A stretch of 42,406 nucleotides of DNA from Mycobacterium sp. 1274756.6 (GTDB lineage: Bacteria; Actinomycetota; Actinomycetes; Mycobacteriales; Mycobacteriaceae): NCBI RefSeq assembly GCF_001668625.1, contig NZ_LZLJ01000073.1, positions 1-42,406 of the forward strand, written 5' to 3'. The translations under genes were made by a program, and so were the position numbers. The notes under the pieces were generated by a model that worked only from the letters and a program-made list of their open reading frames with translations, was not told the origin of the DNA and searched no databases. Every line of letters begins with the position of its first letter. The stretch's first letter is position 1. Positions 24,402-32,344 of this stretch are shown in pieces.

Positions 24402-24850
24402 GCGGTCGCCATCAGGTGTTCGCGGATCTGGGCGTACGCGTGGGCGAACAGCTCGACGTCGCGGGCGCTGAGCAGGTCGAACAGGTGGGCCCGCACGGCG
24501 GCCGCATGCCCCGGGCTCGCCGAGTCCAGCTTCGCCGCACCCGCGTCGGTGAGTTCGGCGAAAAAGCCCCGCCGGTCCTCCTCGCATTTCACCCGCCGCA
24601 CCCAGCCGGCCTCGGCCAGCCGGCTCACCGCGCGGGTGACCCCGCTGCGGGTGGTCACGGTGGCGTCGGCCAGCTCGCTCAGCCGCATGCGGCGCTCGGG
24701 CTGTTCGGAGAGCAGCGCCAGCACCTCGTAGTCGGCGAAGGTGATGTCGTGCTCCTCGGCGAGCTGGCGGTCCAGTGCCCGGAACAGCAGTCGGGTGCTG
24801 TCGAGGTAGCCGCGCCACATGCGCTGTTCGGTATCGCTGAGCCAGGGCAT
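24398..24850 (-). CDS. MarR-family transcriptional regulator
   Basis: This 150-residue MarR regulator has a winged helix with LSELADATVTTRSGVTRAVS as helix-turn-helix, followed by the wing VRRVKCEEDRRGFFAELTDAG. N- and C-terminal helices should form the dimer interface. The ATG at 24850 is chosen because MPWLSDTEQRMWRGYL is the usual beginning; the frame stays open upstream. It is divergent from the luciferase-like monooxygenase operon, and an inverted repeat at 24967-24986 sits on that operon's promoter. MarR proteins typically lose DNA binding on meeting phenolic or oxidising compounds, which suits the flavin oxidoreductases next door. Confidence 0.92.
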   Translation of the reverse strand: MPWLSDTEQRMWRGYLDSTRLLFRALDRQLAEEHDITFADYEVLALLSEQPERRMRLSELADATVTTRSGVTRAVSRLAEAGWVRRVKCEEDRRGFFAELTDAGAAKLDSASPGHAAAVRAHLFDLLSARDVELFAHAYAQIREHLMATA

Positions 24851-24939
24851 TCCGCCGGCCTCCTTCCCACCACCGCGATTGTTGCCTCCGATACTACTTC
24901 CCGACCGCCGTGCCCCGCGAGGTATCGCCGAACGGGCAC

Positions 24940-24986
24940 TTGCCGGGAATATCCGACCGCCGTACTGTAGTTGTTGAGTCAACTAC
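24940..24986 (+). promoter_or_regulatory. Promoter of the monooxygenase operon overlapped by a probable MarR operator
   Basis: TTGCCG (24940-24945) and TACTGT (24963-24968) are separated by exactly 17 bp and form a good sigma-70-type promoter. The inverted repeat GTAGTTG/CAACTAC (24967-24986), with the inner palindrome GTTGAGTCAAC, covers the -10 end and transcription start. Sequences of the AGTTGACTCAAC type are common MarR operators. AGGAGG follows at 25000-25005, before the ATG at 25011. Confidence 0.75.
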
Positions 24987-25010
24987 TTAGTGTGACGATA
25001 GGAGGCAGCA

Positions 25011-26117
25011 ATGCCGGGCATGCAATTCGGGATCTTCACCATCGGGGATGTCACCCCCGACCCCACCACCGGACGCGCCCCCACCGAGGCCGAACGGATC
25101 AAAGCGACCGTCACCATCGCCAAGAAGGCCGAGGAGGTGGGCCTGGACGTCTTCGCCACCGGCGAGCACCACAACCCGCCGTTCGTGCCGTCCTCCCCGA
25201 CGACGCTGCTGGGCTACATCGCCGGGCAGACCGAACACATTCAGCTGTCCACCGCGACCACGCTGATCACCACCAACGACCCGGTCAAGATCGCCGAGGA
25301 CTACGCCGTGCTACAGCATTTGGCCGACGGCCGCGTCGACCTGATGCTGGGCCGCGGCAACACCGGGCCGGTCTACCCGTGGTTCGGCCAGGACATCCGC
25401 ACCGCGATGCCGCTCACCGTGGAGAACTACCGGCTGCTGCGCCGGCTGTGGCGCGAAGACGTCGTCGACTGGACCGGCAAGTACCGCACCCCGCTGCAGG
25501 GCTTCACCCTGGCGCCGCGCCCGCTCGACGGGGTGCCGCCCTTCGTCTGGCACGGCTCGATCCGCACCCCGGAGGTCGCCGAGCTGGCGGCGTTCTACGG
25601 CGACGGCTTCTTCGCCAACCACATCTTCTGGCCGCCGTCGCACACCAAGCGGATGGTCCAGCTCTACCGGCAACGGTTCGAACACCACGGCCACGGCGCG
25701 GCCGACCAGGCCATCGTCGGGCTGGGCGGGCACGTGTTCCTGCGCCCCAACAGCCAGGACGCGGTCAACGAGTTCCGGCCCTACTTCGACAACGCCCCGG
25801 TCTACGGGCACGGGCCGAGCCTGGAGGAGTTCACCGAGCAGACCCCGCTGACCGTCGGCTCACCGCAGCAGGTGATCGACAAGACGCTGAGCTTCCGCGG
25901 CTACGTCGGCGACTACCAACGCCAGCTGTTCCTGGTCGACCATGCCGGGCTGCCGCTCAAGACCGTGCTCGAGCAGCTCGACCTGCTCGGCGAGGAGGTG
26001 ATCCCGGTGCTGCGCAAGGAGTTCGCCGTCGGTCGCCCCGAGCACGTGCCCGACGCCCCCACCCACGAGTCGCTGCTGCGCGCCGCGCACACCGCCACCG
26101 TGGAGCGGTCGGCATGA
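25011..26117 (+). CDS. Luciferase-like FMN-dependent monooxygenase (CE1758-type)
   Basis: A 368-residue member of the bacterial luciferase-like TIM-barrel family. It begins MQFGIFTIGDV, has FATGEHHNPPFVPSSPTTLL with the typical EHH motif, and then DYAVLQHLADGRVDLMLGRG (barrel core). Such enzymes use reduced FMN supplied by a separate reductase. Here that reductase is encoded directly after it with an ATGA overlap, which strongly supports a two-component monooxygenase. The wording and pairing fit the CE1758/CE1759 family of actinobacteria, whose substrate is unknown. Expression is probably under MarR control through the inverted repeat upstream. Confidence 0.92.
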   Translation: MPGMQFGIFTIGDVTPDPTTGRAPTEAERIKATVTIAKKAEEVGLDVFATGEHHNPPFVPSSPTTLLGYIAGQTEHIQLSTATTLITTNDPVKIAEDYAVLQHLADGRVDLMLGRGNTGPVYPWFGQDIRTAMPLTVENYRLLRRLWREDVVDWTGKYRTPLQGFTLAPRPLDGVPPFVWHGSIRTPEVAELAAFYGDGFFANHIFWPPSHTKRMVQLYRQRFEHHGHGAADQAIVGLGGHVFLRPNSQDAVNEFRPYFDNAPVYGHGPSLEEFTEQTPLTVGSPQQVIDKTLSFRGYVGDYQRQLFLVDHAGLPLKTVLEQLDLLGEEVIPVLRKEFAVGRPEHVPDAPTHESLLRAAHTATVERSA

Positions 26118-26728
26118 CCCGGCTCGCGGTGATCAGCAGCGGGCTGCGGGACCCGTCGTCGACCCGGCTGCTGGCCGACCGGCTCGGCGACGCCGCCCGC
26201 TCGGCGCTGGCCGCCGACGGGGTGACGGCGCAGGTCACGGTGGTCGAGCTGCGCGAGCTGGGCCGCGCGATCATGGACATGCTGCTGACCGGGTTCGCCT
26301 CCGCCGAACTGGAATCGGCGTTCGAGACGGTCGCCGGGGCCGACGGCCTGATCGCGGTCACCCCGGCGTTCAACGCCTCGTTCAGCGGGCTGTTCAAGTC
26401 GTTCTTCGACGTGCTGCCCGCGGAGAGCCTGGCGGAGATGCCGGTGCTGATCGCGGCGACCGGCGGCACCGAGCGGCACTCCCTGGTGCTCGAACACGCG
26501 CTGCGCCCGATGTTCTCCTACCTGCACGCGATCGTCTCCCCCACCACGGTCTACGCCGCCACCGGGGATTTCGGCGGCGGGCAGACCGGCTCGGCGCTCG
26601 CCGAGCGGATCGAGCGGGCCGCCGGCGACTTCACCCGGCTGCTGCAGGCCTGCGGACCCCGCACCCGCCGCGACACCTTCACCGAGAACCTCACCGAGAT
26701 GCAACGCCTCCTCGGTGACGACACCTGA
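26114..26728 (+). CDS. NAD(P)H-dependent FMN reductase (CE1759-type)
   Basis: This 204-residue flavodoxin-fold reductase has a first loop SSGLRDPSSTRLLAD that binds the FMN phosphate. The segment VTPAFNASFSGLFKSFFDVL replaces the common P-x-Y-N motif but keeps the FMN-contacting pattern, and IAATGGTERHSLVLEHALRP is the conserved LGG-type segment. It supplies reduced FMN to the monooxygenase encoded just before it. The four-base overlap with that gene implies translational coupling and a fixed ratio of the two proteins. Confidence 0.9.
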   Translation: MTRLAVISSGLRDPSSTRLLADRLGDAARSALAADGVTAQVTVVELRELGRAIMDMLLTGFASAELESAFETVAGADGLIAVTPAFNASFSGLFKSFFDVLPAESLAEMPVLIAATGGTERHSLVLEHALRPMFSYLHAIVSPTTVYAATGDFGGGQTGSALAERIERAAGDFTRLLQACGPRTRRDTFTENLTEMQRLLGDDT

Positions 26729-26756
26729 CCCCATCCCCTCCGACGAAAGGTTCACG

Positions 26757-27386
26757 ATGACCAAACTGGCAGTGATCTACTACTCCGCGACCGGGCACGG
26801 CACCGCGATGGCCGACCGGGTCGCCCGCGCGGGCGAAGCGGCCGGCGCCGAGGTCCGGCTGCGCCACATCGCCGAGACCCGCGACCCGGCCGAGTTCGCC
26901 CACAACCCGGCCTGGACCGCCAACTACGAGGCCACCAAGGACCTGCCGGCCGCCACCGGCGACGACATCGTCTGGGCCGACGCGGTGATCTTCGGCTCCC
27001 CCACCCGCTTCGGCTCACCGACCGCACAGTTCCGCACCTTCATCGACTCCCTGGGCGGGCTGTGGGCCAAGGGCCGGCTGGCCGACAAGGTCTACGCCGG
27101 GTTCACCTCCAGCCAAACCGTCCACGGCGGCCAGGAGTCCACCCTGCTGGCGCTGTACATCTCGCTGATGCACTTCGGCGGGATCCTGGTGCCGCCGGGC
27201 TACACCGACGAGGTGAAGTTCAGCGACGGCAACCCCTACGGCGTGGGGCATGTGACCGGTCCGGAGAACCGGAACGAGTCGTCCGCGGCCACCGTCGACG
27301 CGCTCGACCACCTGGCTACCCGCGTCGTCACGATCGCGAGCCGACTGGCGGCCACACAGGAACCGTCCAGCTCCAATTCAGGGTGA
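26757..27386 (+). CDS. wrbA: WrbA-like NAD(P)H:quinone oxidoreductase
   Basis: A 209-residue flavodoxin-like protein. IYYSATGHGTAMADRVA is the FMN phosphate loop, FGSPTRFGSPTAQFRTFID the second FMN loop, and HGGQESTLLALYISLMHFGG the WrbA-specific stretch. WrbA proteins reduce quinones by two electrons and avoid semiquinone radicals. ATG 26757 is preferred over the upstream in-frame start at 26715, because GAAAGG lies six bases before it and the protein then begins with the standard TKLAVIYYS. It is third in the MarR-controlled run. The set suggests defence against, or breakdown of, a quinone or phenolic compound. Confidence 0.9.
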   Translation: MTKLAVIYYSATGHGTAMADRVARAGEAAGAEVRLRHIAETRDPAEFAHNPAWTANYEATKDLPAATGDDIVWADAVIFGSPTRFGSPTAQFRTFIDSLGGLWAKGRLADKVYAGFTSSQTVHGGQESTLLALYISLMHFGGILVPPGYTDEVKFSDGNPYGVGHVTGPENRNESSAATVDALDHLATRVVTIASRLAATQEPSSSNSG

Positions 27387-27535
27387 AAACGTACCGTCAA
27401 GATTTCGTATGACGGCGTCAAGAAGCCGTTAACGCCACCCGTCGACAAGCCCGGCCCCGGGAACGATGGGAGGTGTCCTGAGCTGGTAGGCAACGCCGGT
27501 GCGCCGTCGCCGGGATACTTCGGTGAGGAGCAGTC
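27387..27535. other. 149-bp gap before the PE gene
   Basis: The gap contains a small GACGGCGTC hairpin after wrbA, a CCCGGCCCCGGG palindrome and a good GAGGAG ribosome site before the PE gene. A TANNNT-like hexamer cannot be chosen with confidence. I see no gene in it. Confidence 0.4.
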
Positions 27536-28366
27536 ATGTCGTTCGTGACCACCCGGCCCGAGGCGATGCTGGCGGCGGCCGGCGCCCTGGAAGGTCTCGG
27601 CACCGCGGTCACCGCCCACAACGCCGCCGCGGCCGGGCCGACCACCGGGGTGGCGCCGGCGGCCGCCGACCCCGTCTCGGCGTTGCAGGCCACCCAGTTC
27701 AACGCCTACGGCACCCTCTACCAGCAGGTCAGCGCCCAGGCCGCGGCCATCCACCAGCAGGTGGTCAACACCTTGGGCTCCAACGCCGCGTCCTACGGCG
27801 CCACCGAGTCGGTCAACACCCTCGCCGCGGGCAACACCCTCGCCGGGGGCAACCCGCTGAATCCGCTGCGGCTGCTCAGCGGGGCCGACGGCGGCCCGTA
27901 CGGCATCGTGGCCGCCGCCATCGGCAACGGCGGGGTTATCGGCGCCATGCAGTTGAGCAACTTCGGCTCGGCCGCCTCGGACTTCATCCAGCTGGACTCC
28001 AGCGAACTGGTCGCCGACACCGAATCGGAGCAGGAAGCCGGCGGCATCGACCAGGAGCCGGACGCCACCACAGCCCCGCTGGGCGCCACCGGCGGCGCCG
28101 GTGTCACCCAGGTCGCCGCGACCAGCGGTCAGGCCGCCCCGGCGACGCGGTTATCGGTGCCGCCCAGTTGGGGCGTGACCCCCACGACGGAGCCGAACCC
28201 GGCCGCCGCGCTCGCCGAAGCCGCCCCGGTGGCCGCCGAGGAGACCCCGGCGGCCGGCATGCCCGCCGGGCTGCCCGCCGCGGCCGCCGAACACGACAGC
28301 GGCGGCGCGGGCCCGTCCCGCTACGCCGTCAAGCCGAACCTGACCCCGCGCCCGCCGGGCATCTAG
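27536..28366 (+). CDS. PE-family protein with an SVPPSW C-terminal region
   Basis: The 276-residue protein opens with a PE domain (residues 1-95: MSFVTTRPEAMLAAAGALEG, two helices). The type VII secretion signal YxxxE is at Tyr87-Glu91 (YGATE). Beyond it come a low-complexity Ala/Gly linker and, at about residues 207-212, SVPPSW followed by a Pro/Ala-rich stretch and the ending RYAVKPNLTPRPPGI. SVPxxW is the hallmark of the PPE-SVP subgroup, so its presence in a PE protein is unusual. The gene precedes a PPE gene by 15 bp, the usual arrangement of PE/PPE partners that fold together and leave through an ESX system, probably ESX-5 from the subgroup. It ends at the cell surface or outside the cell. 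Confidence 0.92.
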   Translation: MSFVTTRPEAMLAAAGALEGLGTAVTAHNAAAAGPTTGVAPAAADPVSALQATQFNAYGTLYQQVSAQAAAIHQQVVNTLGSNAASYGATESVNTLAAGNTLAGGNPLNPLRLLSGADGGPYGIVAAAIGNGGVIGAMQLSNFGSAASDFIQLDSSELVADTESEQEAGGIDQEPDATTAPLGATGGAGVTQVAATSGQAAPATRLSVPPSWGVTPTTEPNPAAALAEAAPVAAEETPAAGMPAGLPAAAAEHDSGGAGPSRYAVKPNLTPRPPGI

Positions 28367-28381
28367 CGGAAGGACCGCACG

Positions 28382-29614
28382 ATGGACTTTGCGGCCATCC
28401 CGCCCGAGATCATCTCCACGGCGATCTACACCGGCCCGGGCGCCGCACCGATGCTGGCCGCCGCGACCGCGTGGAGCGGGCTGGGCGCCGAGCTGGGCAC
28501 CGCGGCCTCGTCCTACCAGGCGGTCGTCACGGCGCTGACCACCGAGGAGTGGCAGGGCCCGGCGTCGGCGGCGATGGCCGCCGCGCTCGCCCCCTACCTG
28601 GCCTGGATGACCCAGACCGCCGAGGCCGCCGAGGTGGCCGCCGCGCAGGCGATGGCCTCGGCCGCCGCGTTCGAAGCGGCGCACGCGGCGACGGTGCCCC
28701 CACCGGTGATCGCCGCCAACCGGGCACAGCTGGCCACCCTGGTCGCGACCAACGTGCTCGGCCAGAACAGCGCCGCGATCGCGGCCAACGAGGCGCTCTA
28801 CGCCGAGATGTGGGCCCAAGACGCCGGCGCGATGTACGGCTACGCCGTATCCTCGGCCGGCGCCGCCCGACTGCAGCCGCTGACCCCGCCGCACGGCCCC
28901 GCCGGCGGGCCGGGGATCGCCGCGGCCGCGGTCCCGGCCAGCGGCGGCCAGGCGGGGCTCTCCCAGCTGGTCGGCACCATGCCCGCGGTGATGACGGGCC
29001 TGACCGCGCCGTCGGCCACGCCGCTGGCCGCCACCGACCCCGTCAGCGGGTTCCTCGGCGACATCATCAACTCGACGCAGAACATCGGCATCTGGAACGG
29101 CACGCAGACCATCACCGGCGCGGCCGGCAACATCCTGGCGTGGAACCTCTTCGCCGGGATCTCGGCGGCCGTGCACGCGGCGGACGCCGGCGGCGCTGCA
29201 CCGGCGGGCGCCGCCGCGGCCGGCGGGGCGACCACGCCCGCCTGGGCCGGCGCCCCAGGCAGCGCGGAGATGGCGGCGACCGCCGACCTGGCACCGGCGT
29301 CGGGCACCCTGGGCGAGGCCTACACCGTCGACGGGCTGTCGGTGCCGCCGAGCTGGGGAGCGGTGGTCCCCGAGGACGTCGACGCCGTCACGTTGGCCAG
29401 CGCGGCCAGCCCCGCCGTCCCCGACCCCGGGATCGCCGTGCCCAGCGGCGGCTCCGGGCTCGCGGCCGCGTCGATGGCCCCGCTGGCGCTGCGCGGTGTG
29501 CGGCAGAGCCCGGGCTCCTCGAAGTCGTCGCTGGCGCGCTCGCGGGTGCGTAAGCGCCGCACCGGCCGCCCGGACAAGAGCCGCCGCGCCCAGCCCCGCA
29601 AGAAGGCCGACTGA
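28382..29614 (+). CDS. PPE-family protein, SVP subgroup, with a basic tail
   Basis: This 410-residue PPE protein begins [20 protein letters not shown] and has the WxG turn at Trp57-Gly59 (EEWQGPAS). The domain runs to about residue 175 with [18 protein letters not shown]. The middle region is Ala/Gly/Pro-rich, and SVPPSW lies at residues 320-325, defining the PPE-SVP subgroup. The last 40 residues are exceptionally basic ([20 protein letters not shown] and on to the end), unlike the acidic or neutral ends I expect in this subgroup. It should heterodimerise with the PE protein upstream and be secreted by an ESX system. The function of the basic tail is unknown. Confidence 0.94.
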   Translation: MDFAAIPPEIISTAIYTGPGAAPMLAAATAWSGLGAELGTAASSYQAVVTALTTEEWQGPASAAMAAALAPYLAWMTQTAEAAEVAAAQAMASAAAFEAAHAATVPPPVIAANRAQLATLVATNVLGQNSAAIAANEALYAEMWAQDAGAMYGYAVSSAGAARLQPLTPPHGPAGGPGIAAAAVPASGGQAGLSQLVGTMPAVMTGLTAPSATPLAATDPVSGFLGDIINSTQNIGIWNGTQTITGAAGNILAWNLFAGISAAVHAADAGGAAPAGAAAAGGATTPAWAGAPGSAEMAATADLAPASGTLGEAYTVDGLSVPPSWGAVVPEDVDAVTLASAASPAVPDPGIAVPSGGSGLAAASMAPLALRGVRQSPGSSKSSLARSRVRKRRTGRPDKSRRAQPRKKAD

Positions 29615-29673
29615 GGTGGTCACACCGGTGCGGGCGTGACCGCACCGAGACCCAACCGCCGGACCCGCTGGCC

Positions 29674-29679
29674 CATACT
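29674..29679 (+). promoter_or_regulatory. Candidate -10 box for the LCP gene
   Basis: CATACT is one base from TANNNT-type boxes and lies six bases before the ATG at 29686. No Shine-Dalgarno sequence precedes that ATG, so a leaderless transcript is possible. The TTG at 29683 is an alternative start one codon earlier. Confidence 0.4.
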
Positions 29680-29685
29680 TGGTTG

Positions 29686-31227
29686 ATGCAAGCCAAGCCC
29701 CGGCCGGGTGGCCGTCACCGGATGCCGCGACAGCCGTCGCGCATCGGTCGGGGCCTGCTGCGCGCCGCGACCGCGCTGGTATCGGCGGGCGCGGTGGCGC
29801 TGACCGGGGCCGGGTACTGGGCGGCGCACGGCACGCTGAGCGGGATCACCGTCTCCGATGCGCTCACCGCCGACGACCCGCACTCGACCGGCGGGGAGAT
29901 GAACATCCTGCTGATCGGGCTGGACTCCCGCAAGGACCAGGACGGCAACGAACTGCCCGACGAGGTGCTCGACCGGCTGCACGCCGGGGACTCCGACGCC
30001 GGCGGCTACAACACCAACACCTTGATCCTGGTCCACGTCGGCGCCGACGACCGGGTGGTGGCGTTCTCCATCCCGCGCGACGACTACATCCCGTTCAGCG
30101 GCGTGCCGGGCTATGACCACATCAAGATCAAGGAGGCCTACGGGCTGACCAAGGCCTACACCGCCAACAAGCTCTACGACGAGGGCGTGACCGACCAGAA
30201 GGAGCTGGAGACCCAGGGCCGCGAGGCCGGCCGCGCCGCCACCCTGCGCGCGGTGCGCAACCTGACCGGGGTGCCGATCGACTACTTCGCCGAGGTCAAC
30301 CTGGCCGGCTTCTACGACCTGACCGAGAGCCTCGGCGGGGTGGAGGTCTGTCTCAACCACGCCGTCTACGACGAGTACTCCGGCGCCGACTTCCCGGCCG
30401 GCCGCCAGCGGCTCGACGCCGCGCAGGCGCTCGCGTTCGTCCGGCAACGCCACGGCCTGGACAACGGCGACCTGGACCGCACCCACCGCCAGCAGGCCTT
30501 CCTGGTCTCGGTGATGCACCAGCTCAACGACACCGGCACGTTCAGCGACCTCGGCAAGCTCAAACGGCTGATGGCGGTGGTCCGCAAGAACGTGGTGCTG
30601 TCGGCGGGGTGGGGTGAGGAACAGTTCCGCCGGATGGAGGCCCTCGCCGGCGGCAACGTCGAGTACCGCACGCTGCCGGTGGTGCGCTACGACGTCATCA
30701 ACGGCCAGGACGTCAACATCGTCGACCCGGCGGCGATCAAGGCGGAGGTCGCCGCCGCGATCCCCCCCGCCCCGCCGCCCACCGACGACGCCGAGACCAC
30801 CGGCACCGGCCCCGACCCCGACACCGTCGTCGACGTCATCAACGCCGGGGACACCGCCGGCATGGCCTCCCGGGTCGCCACCGCCCTGGCCAACCACGGC
30901 TACACCACCTCCGCGGTGCGCGACCGCGAGGACGATGAGCCCACCGACACCGTGATCGACTTCGGTCCCGGCGCCGACGCCGACGCCGCCGCCCTGGCCG
31001 ACCTGCTCGACATCGACGTCGCCGCCCACCCCGACCCCGACCTGCCGCCCGGGCACATCCGCGTCGCCCTGGGCCCCGGCTACTACCCGCCGGCGATGAC
31101 CACCACCACCACCACGACGACCACGACCACCACCACCGGCAGTTCCTGGTACGCCGACAGCAGCGAACCGAGCCCCGACGAGGGCAAGCCGATCGGCGGG
31201 GACAGCGGCGTGCCCTGCGTCAACTGA
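29686..31227 (+). CDS. LytR-CpsA-Psr (LCP) family cell-wall ligase with LytR_C domain
   Basis: This 513-residue protein has a basic cytoplasmic start and one membrane helix (about residues 24-47). The extracytoplasmic LCP domain holds NILLIGLDSR, FSIPRDDYIPFSG with its Arg/Asp residues, and LAFVRQRHGLDNGDLDRTHRQ. A LytR_C domain follows (VVDVINAGDTAGMASRVATALA). In mycobacteria LCP enzymes (Rv3267, Rv3484, Rv0822c) attach arabinogalactan to peptidoglycan. Length and the two-domain plan fit the Rv3484/Rv3267 type. Near the C-terminus 13 consecutive threonines lead to a short Ser/Asp-rich end with a final Cys (GVPCVN). It follows the PE/PPE pair but probably has its own promoter. Confidence 0.93.
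   Translation: MQAKPRPGGRHRMPRQPSRIGRGLLRAATALVSAGAVALTGAGYWAAHGTLSGITVSDALTADDPHSTGGEMNILLIGLDSRKDQDGNELPDEVLDRLHAGDSDAGGYNTNTLILVHVGADDRVVAFSIPRDDYIPFSGVPGYDHIKIKEAYGLTKAYTANKLYDEGVTDQKELETQGREAGRAATLRAVRNLTGVPIDYFAEVNLAGFYDLTESLGGVEVCLNHAVYDEYSGADFPAGRQRLDAAQALAFVRQRHGLDNGDLDRTHRQQAFLVSVMHQLNDTGTFSDLGKLKRLMAVVRKNVVLSAGWGEEQFRRMEALAGGNVEYRTLPVVRYDVINGQDVNIVDPAAIKAEVAAAIPPAPPPTDDAETTGTGPDPDTVVDVINAGDTAGMASRVATALANHGYTTSAVRDREDDEPTDTVIDFGPGADADAAALADLLDIDVAAHPDPDLPPGHIRVALGPGYYPPAMTTTTTTTTTTTTTGSSWYADSSEPSPDEGKPIGGDSGVPCVN
31099..31137 (+). repeat. Triplet tract (ACC/ACG)13 coding polythreonine
   Basis: Thirteen threonine codons in a row: five ACC, two ACG, ACC, ACG and four ACC. Such a tract can change length by slippage in whole codons without breaking the frame. 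It links the LytR_C domain to the extreme C-terminus of the LCP protein. Confidence 0.95.
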
Positions 31228-31273
31228 GCCGATTCGGCGTTTGCCGCCCCGACGGCCGTGGTAGGCCCATGAC

Positions 31274-32341
31274 ATGGGGATCCCGGACGGCAAGCGCGAC
31301 GACCTGATCGTCCACGACACCGCGCCGTTCAACGCCGAACCGCCCGGCCCGGTGCTCGCCGACGCGCTGCTCACCCCGACCGGCGCGTTCTACTGCCGCA
31401 ACCACGGCCCGATCCCCGACTTCAGCGCCGACCAGTGGCAACTGAGCGTGGGCGGGGCGGTCGCCGAACCGCTCACGCTGGACCACGCCGCGCTCACCAC
31501 CCGGTTCGCCGCCCACGAGGTGGTGGCCACGCTGGCGTGCGCGGGCAACCGGCGCGCCGAGCTGGCCGCGGTGCGCCCCCTGCCCGACAAGGAGCCGTGG
31601 GAGCAGGGCGCGATCTCCACCGCGGTGTGGCGCGGCGCCCGGCTCGCCGATGTGCTGCGCGCCGCCGACGTCGACCCCGACCCCGAGGCCGAACTGCACG
31701 TGGCGTTCACCGCCCCGGACATCTCGCCCAAGGCCGCACCCCCGCAGCCGTTCGGCGCGTCGATCCCGCTGGCCAAGGCGCTGTCGGCGGAGGTGCTGCT
31801 GGCCTGGGAGATGAACGGGACGGCGCTGCCGCGGCTGCACGGCGGGCCGGTGCGGGTGGTGGTGCCCGGCTACATCGGGGCGCGCAGCGTCAAATGGGTC
31901 ACCGGGATCGTGGTGCAGCCCTTCCCCTCCCACAACTACTTTCAGCAGGTCGACTACCGCCTCGACGGCGTCGCGCTGACCGCCCTGCCGCTCAACTGCG
32001 CCATCCTCGACCCCGACGACGGCACCCGGGTCGACGGTGGGCCGGTCCGGTTGCGCGGCTACGCGATCGCCGAGGACACCCGGCGCATCACCCGGGTGGA
32101 GGTCTCCACCGACGGTGCGGCGAGCTGGCAGCCCGCCCGGCTGGCGCCCGCCGAGCACCGGTGGGCCTGGCGGCACTGGTCGCTGTCGGTCGACGCCGCG
32201 CCCGGCCCGCTGGGCGTGCTGGCCCGCGCCTGGGATGACACCGGCGCGACGCAGCCGGAATCGCCGGTGTCGCTGTGGAATTCCGGCGGCTACGTCAACA
32301 ACGCCTGGGCGCGCAGCGAACTGATGGTCGGTTCCGGGTAG
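31274..32341 (+). CDS. Sulfite-oxidase-type molybdopterin oxidoreductase (no heme domain)
   Basis: The 355-residue protein carries the molybdenum-ligating Cys89 in TLACAGNRR. Other family landmarks are YCRNHGPIP near residue 40, AWEMNGTALPRLHGGPVRVVVPG-type wording split around residue 185, and YIGARSVKWVTGI. The C-terminal dimerisation domain has VRLRGYAIAE. There is no cytochrome b5 domain and no Tat signal, so it should be a cytoplasmic enzyme using another electron acceptor. It would oxidise sulfite to sulfate or a related substrate. Its stop lies only 3 bp from that of the convergent hydrolase gene. The true substrate is uncertain because family members diverge. Confidence 0.92.
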   Translation: MGIPDGKRDDLIVHDTAPFNAEPPGPVLADALLTPTGAFYCRNHGPIPDFSADQWQLSVGGAVAEPLTLDHAALTTRFAAHEVVATLACAGNRRAELAAVRPLPDKEPWEQGAISTAVWRGARLADVLRAADVDPDPEAELHVAFTAPDISPKAAPPQPFGASIPLAKALSAEVLLAWEMNGTALPRLHGGPVRVVVPGYIGARSVKWVTGIVVQPFPSHNYFQQVDYRLDGVALTALPLNCAILDPDDGTRVDGGPVRLRGYAIAEDTRRITRVEVSTDGAASWQPARLAPAEHRWAWRHWSLSVDAAPGPLGVLARAWDDTGATQPESPVSLWNSGGYVNNAWARSELMVGSG

Positions 32342-32344
32342 CGG

